This document shows positions 53,772 through 62,356 of a stretch of DNA of 64,000 nt, piece after piece. Below the pieces are notes generated by a model. The model was not told the origin of the DNA and did no database searches. It saw only the letters and a program-made list of their open reading frames with translations. Both the position numbers and the translations under genes were made by a program. Position 1 is the stretch's first letter, and every line of letters begins with the position of its first letter. Source of the stretch: Hoeflea algicola (GTDB lineage Bacteria > Pseudomonadota > Alphaproteobacteria > Rhizobiales > Rhizobiaceae); NCBI RefSeq assembly GCF_026619415.1, contig NZ_JAOVZR010000001.1, positions 3,766,501 through 3,830,500 of the forward strand, written 5' to 3'.

Positions 53772-55310
53772 ATGTTAGTCGAAACACATACAGACACTGG
53801 GTCCAAAGATCATCTGGATACCCCTCGGCAGCCATATCTTCTGGCTGCCGAGGGGCTAAACAAGAACTATGGTCCAATCCAGGCAGTCAAGGGACTGGAT
53901 GTTTATCTCAGGGCCGGAGAGGCCTTGGCGCTGTGTGGTGAAAACGGCGCCGGAAAATCCACCATATTCAAGATCCTGGCCGGTGAAGTGGTGCCTGATG
54001 GCGGGCGCATCACGGTAAGCGGGAGCGAATACAAACCAGCCAACGCCAGCCAGGCCGTCACCGCGGGCGTATCGATGGTTCACCAGGAATTCAACATACT
54101 GCCACATATTTCAGTGGCGGAGAACATATTCATCGGGCGGATGGATGAGTTCAGCCGGTTCGGACGCATCAACTGGAAAGCGCTCTATTCGGCAGCCTCC
54201 AGGCTTCTGGAAAGCCTCGGCATCAAGTGCAACCCGCGCGCGGAAATGCGGAGCCTCTCTCCCTCAACCCAGAAAATGGTAGAACTCGCACGGGCGCTTT
54301 CAACAGATCCGAAAGTGCTCCTGCTTGATGAGATTACCGCTTCGCTGGATCATGATGACGCCGACACATTGCATCGCCTGATGAATGCTCTGCGGGCAAA
54401 AGGCGTCGGGATCATTTATGTGTCGCACCGCCTTCAGGAAATATTCTTGAGCTGTACTTCCATTGAAATCATGAAAGACGGCAGTTGGGTTGCCACCCGG
54501 CCGGCTTCCGAACTCGATGAAGACCAGTTGTCTGCCTTGATGGTCGGCCGTGACCTGGCTGACTGGAAGCGGCCTGCACGCCCGCCGCTGCAGGAAGAGA
54601 TGCTTGATGTTTCGGGGCTTACCGCCTCTGGCTTCCGGGATGTCTCGCTTCAGGTGCGCAAGGGGGAAATTGTGACGCTGGCAGGGCTGGCGGGATCGGG
54701 GACGGACGAGATCCTTGACGCGATTTTTGACGCTGGGCATCTTACTGCTGGAACCATTCGGCTCGAAGGGTCGGATTATGCGGGAAAATCGGTGTCTGAC
54801 GCCATCGCGGCGGGCATTGCCATGGTGCCGAAGGAACGTGCGGTTGAGGGATTGATCGACACCCAGTCGATACGATTCAATATCGGGCTTGCCAACCTTT
54901 CCAGCAATACCCGTGGCGTTTTCGTAGATGGCGCCCGCGAGGCGGAGCAGGCGGAACAAGGCGCAGATATGTTCCGTATCAAAGCCCGCTCCACCGCCGA
55001 ATTGGTGCGTTCCCTGAGCGGCGGCAACAAGCAGAAAGTTCTGCTTGCCAAATGGTTTCTCACCAACCCCAGGCTGATGCTGCTCAACAACCCGACCCGC
55101 GGCGTGGATATCGGTGTGAAGTTTGAGATCTACGACCTGATGCTCAAGCTGAGTCAGGAAAAGAAACTGGCCATCTTGATGGCGTCGGAAGACATGGCTG
55201 AGGTCATACGCCTGAGTGATCGTGTCATCACCATCCGGCACGGAGAGATCTCGGGCGTCTTTGAGGGGCCCGAGATTACCGAAACCAATCTCATCAACGC
55301 GATGCTTTGA
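53772..55310 (+). CDS. Sugar ABC transporter ATP-binding protein, two NBDs (RbsA-like), with atypical motifs
   Basis: 512 residues with tandem nucleotide-binding domains. NBD1: Walker A GENGAGKST, Walker B VLLLDEITASLD, but the signature reads LSPSTQKMVELARAL instead of LSxGxxQ. NBD2: Walker A is degenerate (GLAGSGTDEIL) as usual for RbsA, the signature LSGGNKQKVLLAKW is good, but Walker B reads LMLLNNPTRGVD, lacking the Asp-Glu pair. ATG 53772 follows the binding-protein gene. Active or inactive cannot be judged; NBD1 keeps its Walker residues. Confidence 0.9.
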   Translation: MLVETHTDTGSKDHLDTPRQPYLLAAEGLNKNYGPIQAVKGLDVYLRAGEALALCGENGAGKSTIFKILAGEVVPDGGRITVSGSEYKPANASQAVTAGVSMVHQEFNILPHISVAENIFIGRMDEFSRFGRINWKALYSAASRLLESLGIKCNPRAEMRSLSPSTQKMVELARALSTDPKVLLLDEITASLDHDDADTLHRLMNALRAKGVGIIYVSHRLQEIFLSCTSIEIMKDGSWVATRPASELDEDQLSALMVGRDLADWKRPARPPLQEEMLDVSGLTASGFRDVSLQVRKGEIVTLAGLAGSGTDEILDAIFDAGHLTAGTIRLEGSDYAGKSVSDAIAAGIAMVPKERAVEGLIDTQSIRFNIGLANLSSNTRGVFVDGAREAEQAEQGADMFRIKARSTAELVRSLSGGNKQKVLLAKWFLTNPRLMLLNNPTRGVDIGVKFEIYDLMLKLSQEKKLAILMASEDMAEVIRLSDRVITIRHGEISGVFEGPEITETNLINAML

Positions 55311-55323
55311 GGGCAATTTCAAA

Positions 55324-56298
55324 ATGAGTCAAAATACAACTGCATCCACGCTGTTGCGCAATGGGTTTTCGATGGAAGCCATGCGGGTTTATTTCCCGTT
55401 CCTGGTGCTTGTGATTGTCTGCATCGGATTTTCCATTTTCTCCGATCAGTTCCTTTCTGCTCGGAATCTGGAAACAGTTCTGCGGCAGACCGCTGTTTTG
55501 TCGATCGCCGCGATGGGAGCTACATTCGTCATCTTGATGGCTTCCATCGATCTTTCGGTTGGTGCGGTTGTTGGTCTGTCCGCTGTGATCATTGCCTATT
55601 TCATGCAGTCTCTGGGGATCGCGGCGGTGCCCACGGGACTGGTGGTCGGCGCAGTGTTGGGCGCTGTTATCGGCGGTATTCATGCAAAGCTGAAAGTACC
55701 TTCCTTCATCGGCACGCTTGGTTTCATGGTTGCTGGCCACGGCTTGATGTTGCACATCACCGGCGGTCGCCCGATCATGATCCGTGACGAGACGATGCGC
55801 GGGATCGGTTCTGGAACAATAGCGGGCGTTCCCTCGATCGTACTGATCGCAATGGCAGCCTTTATAATAGCTTATGTGATCCAGCATCACACGGTTTTGG
55901 GGCGAAGCATCGTTGCCGTAGGTGGTGGCGAAGTGGTGGCGCAACGCTCCGGGATCAAAGTGGACCGGATCAAGATCATTACATTCATGCTCGCAGGCAT
56001 CTATTCCGGACTGGCCGGGATTGTGCTGGCCTCGCGCATGGGGGCGGGCAGTCCTACAGCGGGGACCGGTTTGGAGCTTGATGTTATCGCCGCAGTGGTG
56101 ATTGGCGGAACACCGTTGACCGGGGGCATGGGCGGTGTTGTCGGCACGGCGATCGGCGCACTCATTATCGCAATCCTGTCGAACGGGCTCAACCTCGCCG
56201 GTGTTTCCTCCTATTCCCAAATGATCATCAAGGGCATGGTTCTGATTGCAGCCGTCATCATTTCGATTGACCGCAAGAAGATCGGAATTATCAAATGA
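55324..56298 (+). CDS. Sugar ABC transporter permease (RbsC-like)
   Basis: 324 residues with about eight to ten transmembrane segments. The BPD_transp_2 pattern is clear: MASIDLSVGAVVGLSAVI, the periplasmic/cytoplasmic loop VGGGEVVAQRSGIKVDRIK and VIGGTPLTGGMGGVVGTA. ATG 55324 lies 13 bp after the ATPase. Completes the ribose/inositol-type importer; overlaps the next gene by 4 bp. Confidence 0.9.
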   Translation: MSQNTTASTLLRNGFSMEAMRVYFPFLVLVIVCIGFSIFSDQFLSARNLETVLRQTAVLSIAAMGATFVILMASIDLSVGAVVGLSAVIIAYFMQSLGIAAVPTGLVVGAVLGAVIGGIHAKLKVPSFIGTLGFMVAGHGLMLHITGGRPIMIRDETMRGIGSGTIAGVPSIVLIAMAAFIIAYVIQHHTVLGRSIVAVGGGEVVAQRSGIKVDRIKIITFMLAGIYSGLAGIVLASRMGAGSPTAGTGLELDVIAAVVIGGTPLTGGMGGVVGTAIGALIIAILSNGLNLAGVSSYSQMIIKGMVLIAAVIISIDRKKIGIIK

Positions 56299-56684
56299 GT
56301 GAGGCGGAGGCTCCACACCTGCAAATCGGTGAAGTGCTCGAACTCGCCAGAGAATATGTGATTGGCGTGGCTTCACAGAATGCCGGCCAATTGGCCGGGG
56401 CATTTGCCGAAACGGCGCATGTCATCGGCGTCGACGAAGGCCAATCCGTCAACATTCCCCGGGATCGCTGGATTGACGCCATGTGCGCGCCCGAACGCAA
56501 GGGACTGGGATCTGAAACCTATCAGGTAGGCTCGGTGAACCTGGCGGGAAGTGTCGCGACGGTGACGGTCATGACAACCTATGGCCGTTTCCATTATATC
56601 GATCTGCTCACACTGATGAAGCATGAAAACCGGACGCGGATCATACAGAAATGCTTCCACCAGACACCCGTCTCAGCAAACTGA
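56295..56684 (+). CDS. NTF2-like (SnoaL/lumazine-binding-like) small protein
   Basis: 129 residues. The helical start (EVLELAREYVIGVASQNAGQLAGAFAE would be the first part) followed by strands VATVTVMTTYGRFHYIDLLTL and IIQKCFHQTP fits the cone-shaped NTF2 fold, used by many small isomerases, dehydratases and binding proteins. Overlaps the permease gene by 4 bp, so it belongs to the operon. Function unknown; a cyclitol or sugar-derivative enzyme is one possibility. Confidence 0.75.
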   Translation: MSEAEAPHLQIGEVLELAREYVIGVASQNAGQLAGAFAETAHVIGVDEGQSVNIPRDRWIDAMCAPERKGLGSETYQVGSVNLAGSVATVTVMTTYGRFHYIDLLTLMKHENRTRIIQKCFHQTPVSAN

Positions 56685-56753
56685 AACCGGTGTCTGGCGG
56701 GCCATCTCCAGAATCCGCTCAATCGCAAATCCACATTTTCTCACGGAGCTCCC

Positions 56754-58202
56754 ATGCCGATCGAAACTCCCGTCTATCCAGACGTCAATTTGATGATCGC
56801 CGGTGAATGGCGATCCGCGCGCAGTGGTGAAACACTTGCGGTTTTGGACCCGGCGACGAATGAACAAATCGGCACGGTTGCCAAGGCCTCCGAAGTGGAA
56901 CTCGAGGCTGCGGTTGTGGCAGCTGCGGAAGGCTTTGCTGCATGGAGCGCTGTATCCGCGTTTGATCGATCGAAAATCATGCGACGGGCGGCCGATTTGT
57001 TGCGGGAACGCTGTGAACACATTGCTTGGCTAATGACACGCGAACAGGGCAAACCTCTCGCTGAAGCCAAGGGTGAGACGCTGGCGGCGGCGGACCTGAT
57101 CGATTGGTTCGCCGAAGAAGGCCGCCGTGCTTTTGGGCAAATGATTCCCGCACGGTCGCCCGGTGTCCTGCAGATGGCGGTCAAGCAGCCAATTGGTCCT
57201 GTGGCCGCGTTTACGCCATGGAATTTTCCGATCAACCAGGTTGTCCGCAAACTCTCTGCCGCGCTTGCGGCTGGCTGTTCCATTGTCATCAAGGCGCCGG
57301 AAGAAACACCCGCGTCACCGGCCGAACTCGTACGTGCGTTCATCGATGCGGGTGTGCCCGCCGGTGCGGTCGGCCTTGTGTTCGGCGATCCGGCTGAGAT
57401 ATCCAATTACCTCATTGCGCACCCGGTGATACGCAAGGTCACGTTTACTGGTTCAACTCCAGTTGGCAAACACCTGGCCGCTCTCGCCGGGCGTCATATG
57501 AAGCCTGTAACGATGGAGCTCGGCGGTCATGCGCCGGCGATTGTTCTTGATGATGCGGACATCGGCAAAGCCAGCGCAACACTGGCGATGTCCAAGTTCC
57601 GCAATGCAGGCCAGGTCTGCGTCTCTCCCACCCGCTTTATGGTGCAGGAACGTGTCTTTGGACAATTTCTTGATGGCTTCGTAGAGGCAGCAAAGGCGCT
57701 TCGCGTCGGCAACGGGCTTGATCCACAGACGCAGATGGGCCCGTTGGCGAACAGACGGCGCGTTAGTGCGCTGGAGGGTTTGATTAAGGATGCCGTTGAG
57801 CATGGCGCTGAACTGAGAACCGGAGGCCGGCGCATTGGCAATGAAGGGAATTTCTTCGAGCCAACGGTGCTCGCCAACGTGCCGGTGAGTGCACGAATTA
57901 TGAACGAAGAGCCCTTTGGCCCGGTGGCGATAATAAATCCGGTCAGTGATCTCGAAGAAGCCCTCAGTGAAGCCAACCGACTGCCTTTCGGCTTGGCATC
58001 CTATGCCTTTACCGGCTCTACCGCCGCCATCGCTCAACTCAGCGCACGTCTTGAGGCGGGCATGCTGACGATCAATCATCTGGGGCTGGCTTTGCCAGAA
58101 GTGCCGTTTGGCGGAATCAAGGATTCGGGATATGGCAACGAGGGCGGAACCGAAGCCATCCAGGCGTTTCTCACAACCAAGTTCGTATCGCTGATGCAAT
58201 AA
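56754..58202 (+). CDS. Semialdehyde dehydrogenase (SSADH-like ALDH)
   Basis: 482 residues, with [22 protein letters not shown] and [12 protein letters not shown]. Similar in plan to the ALDH at 43560, which suggests a substrate such as succinate, malonate or alpha-ketoglutarate semialdehyde. The pathway position, after an IolD-like enzyme and before the malonate genes, makes malonate semialdehyde attractive but this is speculation. ATG 56754 with ACGGAG upstream. Last gene of the operon. Confidence 0.9.
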   Translation: MPIETPVYPDVNLMIAGEWRSARSGETLAVLDPATNEQIGTVAKASEVELEAAVVAAAEGFAAWSAVSAFDRSKIMRRAADLLRERCEHIAWLMTREQGKPLAEAKGETLAAADLIDWFAEEGRRAFGQMIPARSPGVLQMAVKQPIGPVAAFTPWNFPINQVVRKLSAALAAGCSIVIKAPEETPASPAELVRAFIDAGVPAGAVGLVFGDPAEISNYLIAHPVIRKVTFTGSTPVGKHLAALAGRHMKPVTMELGGHAPAIVLDDADIGKASATLAMSKFRNAGQVCVSPTRFMVQERVFGQFLDGFVEAAKALRVGNGLDPQTQMGPLANRRRVSALEGLIKDAVEHGAELRTGGRRIGNEGNFFEPTVLANVPVSARIMNEEPFGPVAIINPVSDLEEALSEANRLPFGLASYAFTGSTAAIAQLSARLEAGMLTINHLGLALPEVPFGGIKDSGYGNEGGTEAIQAFLTTKFVSLMQ

Positions 58203-58658
58203 GGCGCTTAAGCTAGAGCCGTTCATCTTTAAATGGAATCGTTTGAGCGCCGGGATTTCGTGATCTGGCAAGAAGCGTGCGGTGACGCGGCGCCAGCGCC
58301 GTTAGCCGTGCGCCACGCAGTCCAGAACGCGAAAGACCAAGCTCACACGATCGTCTCTCGGCGCTGGCTCTGAGGGTGTCGGAAGCACCGCCGCGCGGCA
58401 TTAAGCCAATTTTGCATCGAGAATTCAATTGCATATATGTTTGCATCTATGCCTTCAGAGGCGTGCCATTTTCTCAATGCTCAATGCTCAATGCTCAATG
58501 CTCAATGCTCAATGCTCAATGCTCAATGCTCAATGCTCAATGCTCAATGCTCAATGCTCAATGCGAAATAGCCGATCGGTATTCCAGGGCCCTGGTGCGT
58601 TGAATCCTGCTATTCGCGGATTGCTGGATGAGGAATTTTACCGCCACACTTCACGCAA
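58203..58658. other. Intergenic region with rhizobial-type motif and heptanucleotide tandem repeat
   Basis: A stretch at 58212-58250 (CTAGAGCCGTTCATC then TTTAAATGGAATCG) recalls a short palindromic-type element frequent between genes in Rhizobiales genomes. The 13-copy CTCAATG array lies at 58473-58563. A + strand frame across the array (58376-58603) would encode repeated QCSMLNA units and has no other support. No terminator was identified. Confidence 0.5.
58473..58563 (+). repeat. Perfect tandem repeat (CTCAATG) x 13
   Basis: 91 bases made of exactly thirteen identical CTCAATG units without a single mismatch. The unit length is not a multiple of three, so copy-number change would shift any reading frame crossing it. 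It lies between convergent genes (ALDH ending 58202, regulator ending 58659). Confidence 0.98.
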
Positions 58659-59327
58659 TCACCCGGTCTTGAGCGAGGCCATCTGGCGGTAGCTGGCCAT
58701 GAGATCGTTGAAGCGTTCGCCCTGGATGGCGACATGTATCCGAAGTGCTGCGGCGGTGGCCTTTGAATCGGCGCGCTTGAGTGCCGTGAAGACGGCCCGG
58801 TGCTCGCGCATCGACTGCGGCATGCGACCGTTGGCGCGCAGTTGCAGCCGCCGGTAAGGTTTCAGCCGCTTGTGCAGCCGCGCCGCCTCGCGAGCCAGAA
58901 AGCGATTGCCGCTGGCCTCGTAAAGCAGATGGTGGAAGGTCTCGTTCTCGCGGTAATATTCGTCGAAATCGCCTTGCGCGATCGCCGCTTCGCAAGCGTC
59001 AATGGTCAGGCCGATGGCAATCATCTGCTCGTCTGTCACGCGCCTTGCAGCGCGAAAACCGCACATCGCCTCGATCTCGGCCATCACCTCGAACATCTCG
59101 ACCAGCTCGACAAAATCCGGATGCCGGATAAAGGCGCCGCGCCGGGCTTCGAGCGTGACGAGACCGGAGGCCGCCAGCGACTGGAACGCCTCGCGCAACG
59201 GCGTCCGCGAGACACCAAACTGTTCGGCAAGCTTGACTTCATCGAGACGCTCGCCATCGGCGAATTCGCCGGTGACAATCATCTGTTCAATACGTTCGCG
59301 AACGGAATCTGCAATGCGTGTGCCCAT
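58659..59327 (-). CDS. gtrA: GntR-family (FCD) regulator of malonate genes (MatR/GtrA-like)
   Basis: 222 residues from ATG 59327; an in-frame TTG at 59354 would add nine. Winged HTH with LAEQFGVSRTPLREAFQSLA, FCD domain with ENETFHHLLYEAS. It is divergent from the TRAP-malonate operon. In Sinorhizobium meliloti and Rhizobium leguminosarum a GntR protein (GtrA, MatR) controls the mat genes, and a perfect TTGTATACAA palindrome lies in the shared promoter region. Identity rests on context plus family. Confidence 0.8.
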   Translation of the reverse strand: MGTRIADSVRERIEQMIVTGEFADGERLDEVKLAEQFGVSRTPLREAFQSLAASGLVTLEARRGAFIRHPDFVELVEMFEVMAEIEAMCGFRAARRVTDEQMIAIGLTIDACEAAIAQGDFDEYYRENETFHHLLYEASGNRFLAREAARLHKRLKPYRRLQLRANGRMPQSMREHRAVFTALKRADSKATAAALRIHVAIQGERFNDLMASYRQMASLKTG

Positions 59328-59372
59328 GCGTCTATCATCGTCAATCGCCGGCAAAATGCAAATTCAATCTTT

Positions 59373-59382
59373 TTGTATACAA
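59373..59382. promoter_or_regulatory. Palindromic GntR/FCD operator
   Basis: TTGTATACAA is a perfect palindrome; on the - strand it extends to TCTTGTATACAAAAAGA. It fits the TNGTNNACNA pattern of FCD regulators and, as I recall it, the matO operator described for MatR. A TTGACA at 59388-59393 is next to it, in the 145-bp divergent region between regulator and transporter genes. Confidence 0.65.
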
Positions 59383-59472
59383 GACGTTTGACATTGCATC
59401 CCGAAAATGGTCCCTTCGAGCGTTGCCGGAACCGGAGGAGGTTCTGTGAGCACAATCTTCTGGGAGGTAGAT

Positions 59473-60468
59473 ATGAAACTAGGATTATCAGCGCTTGCAG
59501 CCATGTTGGCCGCATCCATCGCTCTGACCGGCCATGCACAGGCCGAAACCTTGAAAGCATCACACCAGTTTCCGGGCGGCAAGGGCGACGCGCGCGACGA
59601 AATGGTTCAGCTTTTCGCCAAGGAACTGGCAGCGGCCGATGTCGGCCTTGATGTTCAGGTCTATCCGGGGCAGTCACTCTACAAGGCCAAGGAGCAGTGG
59701 GGCGCGCTGACCAAGGGCCAGCTCGATATCGCCTCGTTCCCGCTGGATTACGCTTCGGGCCGCGTGCCGCAGTTTTCGGCAACCCTGATGCCGGGCCTGG
59801 TGCGCAACCATGATCGTGCCAAGCGGCTCAATTCTTCGCCGTTCATGACCGAGATCAAGAAGCTGATTGAAGACAATGGCGCTGTCGTCATTGCCGACGC
59901 CTGGCTCGGCGGCGCCTTCGCCTCGAAAAAGACCTGCATCACGTCGCCGGAATCGATCAAGGGTCAGGTTACCCGTGCAGCAGGGCCTGCGTTTGAGCAG
60001 ATGCTGGTCGGCGCCGGCGCATCGATTTCCTCGATGGCGTCATCGGAAGTCTATACCGGCATGCAGACCGGCGTGCTTGATGCCGCCAACACGTCATCGG
60101 GGTCTTTCGTGTCCTACCGTCTTTACGAACAGGTCACTTGCCTGACAGAGCCGGGCGAGAATTCGCTGTGGTTCATGTACGAGCCGATGCTGATTTCCAA
60201 GGAAACCTATGACCGCCTGACGCCCGAGCAGCAGGCCGCCGTCATGGCCGCCGGCAAGAAGGCGGAAGAGTATTTCGACAAGGAAGCCGCCGGCCTCGAC
60301 GACAAGATGGTCGCGACCTTCAAGGAGGCTGGCGTCGAAGTCGTTTCCATGTCGAAGGATGACTATGACGCCTGGCTGGCGATCGCCAAGGAGACTGCCT
60401 ACAAGGAATTTGCCGAAAAAGTTCCCGGTGGCCAGAAGCTGATCGACGAAGCGCTCGCCGTCGAGTGA
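59473..60468 (+). CDS. matP: TRAP transporter substrate-binding protein (malonate)
   Basis: 331 residues of the DctP family. Signal peptide cleaves near GHAQA-ET. Mature sequence ASHQFPGGKGDARDEMVQLFA and the conserved ligand-arginine region GQVTRAAGPAFEQML are visible. ATG 59473 has GGGAGGTAG directly upstream; longer readings lack homology. Malonate as ligand is inferred from the decarboxylase and synthetase genes that follow and from the known matPQMAB order. Confidence 0.88.
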   Translation: MKLGLSALAAMLAASIALTGHAQAETLKASHQFPGGKGDARDEMVQLFAKELAAADVGLDVQVYPGQSLYKAKEQWGALTKGQLDIASFPLDYASGRVPQFSATLMPGLVRNHDRAKRLNSSPFMTEIKKLIEDNGAVVIADAWLGGAFASKKTCITSPESIKGQVTRAAGPAFEQMLVGAGASISSMASSEVYTGMQTGVLDAANTSSGSFVSYRLYEQVTCLTEPGENSLWFMYEPMLISKETYDRLTPEQQAAVMAAGKKAEEYFDKEAAGLDDKMVATFKEAGVEVVSMSKDDYDAWLAIAKETAYKEFAEKVPGGQKLIDEALAVE

Positions 60469-60479
60469 GCCCGGATCGG

Positions 60480-60502
60480 GGGGAGCTTCGCCTCCCCTTT
60501 TT
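60480..60502 (+). terminator. Attenuator-type terminator between binding protein and TRAP permeases
   Basis: GGGGAG (60480-60485) and CTCCCC (60492-60497) pair around a 6-nt CTTCGC loop and TTTTT follows. It lies 12 bp after the matP stop. Partial read-through would give more binding protein than membrane subunits. Confidence 0.7.
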
Positions 60503-60545
60503 CCCGCCCGGCCTGTCCTTTATCCGACCCGAGGATTCCCTCTAG

Positions 60546-61043
60546 ATGAAACGCTTTGTGTCCATTGTCGAGGCGCTGTCGCGGCTGTGCGGTCTCATGT
60601 CCATGTTGTTGATTGCCGCGTCCACACTTGTGGTTTCCCAGATGGTGTTCATGCGCTATTTTCTGGGTGCCTCCACCGTCTGGCAGACCGAGTTCGTTGT
60701 CTATGCCATGATCGCCTCCACCTTCATTGGCGCGCCTTATGTGCTGTTGCTCAAGGGCCATGTCTCGGTCGATCTGCTGCCCACGTTGCTCGGCGGCACT
60801 GGCAAGCGTCTGCTGGATGTTCTTGCCGCCAGTTTGAGCCTGGCATTCTGCGCCCTGCTCGGTTGGTCCGGCTGGCATTTTTTCTACGAGGCAATGTCAA
60901 AGGGCTGGACCACCGACACGGTCTGGGCGCTGCCGCTGTGGATCCCGCTGCTGCCGCTGCCGCTCGGCGTCGGTATCCTGTGCCTGCAATACATCGCCGA
61001 AATCTACAAGAACTGGACCGCCGCTGAGGAGAGCCCCGCATGA
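60546..61043 (+). CDS. matQ: TRAP transporter small membrane subunit (DctQ family)
   Basis: 165 residues with four hydrophobic segments and the DctQ pattern STVWQTEFVVYAMIAS. Starts at ATG 60546 and ends in an ATGA overlap with the large subunit. Required partner of DctM-type proteins; malonate role by operon context. Confidence 0.88.
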   Translation: MKRFVSIVEALSRLCGLMSMLLIAASTLVVSQMVFMRYFLGASTVWQTEFVVYAMIASTFIGAPYVLLLKGHVSVDLLPTLLGGTGKRLLDVLAASLSLAFCALLGWSGWHFFYEAMSKGWTTDTVWALPLWIPLLPLPLGVGILCLQYIAEIYKNWTAAEESPA

Positions 61044-62356
61044 GCCCGCTGGAAATCGGCCTTCTCATCCTTGTCGCGCTGATAGCGCTGTTTGCCATCG
61101 GCATGCCCATCGCCTTTGCACTGGGCGCGGTTTCCATCGGAACCCTGCTGCTGATTGATGGCTTCCGCTCGCTCGATATTCTCGGCGAGACCTTTTTCTC
61201 GGGCCTCAATTCTTTCACGCTGGTGTCGATCCCGATGTTCATCCTTATGGGCGCCGCGGTCTCCAACTCGCCGGCGGGCAAGGATCTTTACGAGGCGCTC
61301 GACCGCTGGCTCAACCGGGTGCCCGGCGGCCTGGTCCTGTCCAACCTGGGTGCCTGTTCGATCTTTTCGGCGCTGTCGGGTTCCTCGCCCGCCACCTGTG
61401 CGGCGATTGGCAAGATGGGCATTCCCGAAATGCGCAAGCGCGGCTATCCCGACGAAATCTCCGCCGGCTCGATCGCCGCCGGCGGCACCCTCGGTATCCT
61501 CATTCCGCCCTCGATCACCATGATTGTCTACGGCATTGCCACCGAAACATCGATTGGCCGGCTGTTTCTGGCCGGCGTGCTTCCAGGAATGATGCTGACA
61601 ACCATATTCATGGCCTGGACCTTGTTTTCATGTTGGCGCAGCGGGCTGAAACTCTCTGATGTAACCCAGCACTATTCACTCAAACAGAAGCTCGAGATCC
61701 TGCCGCGGGTGCTGCCGTTTCTGGCCATCGTCGCAGGCATCTTGTTCGTGCTGTATGGCGGCGTTGCGACCCCATCGGAAGCCGCCGGCGTCGGCGCCCT
61801 GTTCTGCCTGGTGCTGGTGGTCGTGGTCTACAAGATGTTCTTGGCCAAGCCTTTCCTCTCAATGTTTCGAGATTCGACCAAGGAATCGGTGATGATCATG
61901 ATGATCATCGCAGCCTCCGAATTGTTCGCCTTCACCCTGTCTTCGACCTTCGTCACGCAGAGCATCGCCAACTGGATTTCAGATCTCGAGGTCAACCGCT
62001 GGGTGCTGATGGGGATCATCAATGTCTTCCTGCTGATCGCCGGTTTCTTCCTGCCGCCGGTGGCCGTGATCCTGATGACTGCGCCAATCCTGCTACCGAT
62101 CATCACCAGTGCCGGATTTGACCCCTACTGGTTTGCCGTCATCCTCACCATCAACATGGAAATCGGTCTGATCACCCCACCCGTCGGGCTCAATCTCTAT
62201 GTCATCAACTCGATAGCGCCGGACATATCACTCGGTACCATCCTGCGTGGTTCGCTGCCCTATGTGATGTGCATGATTCTGGCCATCGTGATCCTGTGCA
62301 TCTTTCCCTCGATCGTCACCTTCCTGCCCGAACTGATAATGGGGGCCGCGCTTTGA
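61040..62356 (+). CDS. matM: TRAP transporter large permease (DctM family)
   Basis: 438 residues, about twelve transmembrane segments. Diagnostic stretches are GMPIAFALGAVSIG, SALSGSSPATCAAIGKMGIP and GGTLGILIPPSITMIVYG. Uses an ion gradient to import the acid delivered by the binding protein. The stop overlaps the TTG start of the decarboxylase gene. Confidence 0.9.
   Translation: MSPLEIGLLILVALIALFAIGMPIAFALGAVSIGTLLLIDGFRSLDILGETFFSGLNSFTLVSIPMFILMGAAVSNSPAGKDLYEALDRWLNRVPGGLVLSNLGACSIFSALSGSSPATCAAIGKMGIPEMRKRGYPDEISAGSIAAGGTLGILIPPSITMIVYGIATETSIGRLFLAGVLPGMMLTTIFMAWTLFSCWRSGLKLSDVTQHYSLKQKLEILPRVLPFLAIVAGILFVLYGGVATPSEAAGVGALFCLVLVVVVYKMFLAKPFLSMFRDSTKESVMIMMIIAASELFAFTLSSTFVTQSIANWISDLEVNRWVLMGIINVFLLIAGFFLPPVAVILMTAPILLPIITSAGFDPYWFAVILTINMEIGLITPPVGLNLYVINSIAPDISLGTILRGSLPYVMCMILAIVILCIFPSIVTFLPELIMGAAL

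Noticed and set aside
58473..58563. CRISPR-like repeat block
   Set aside because: The units are 7 bp head-to-tail without spacers, so this is a simple tandem repeat; no cas gene is nearby.
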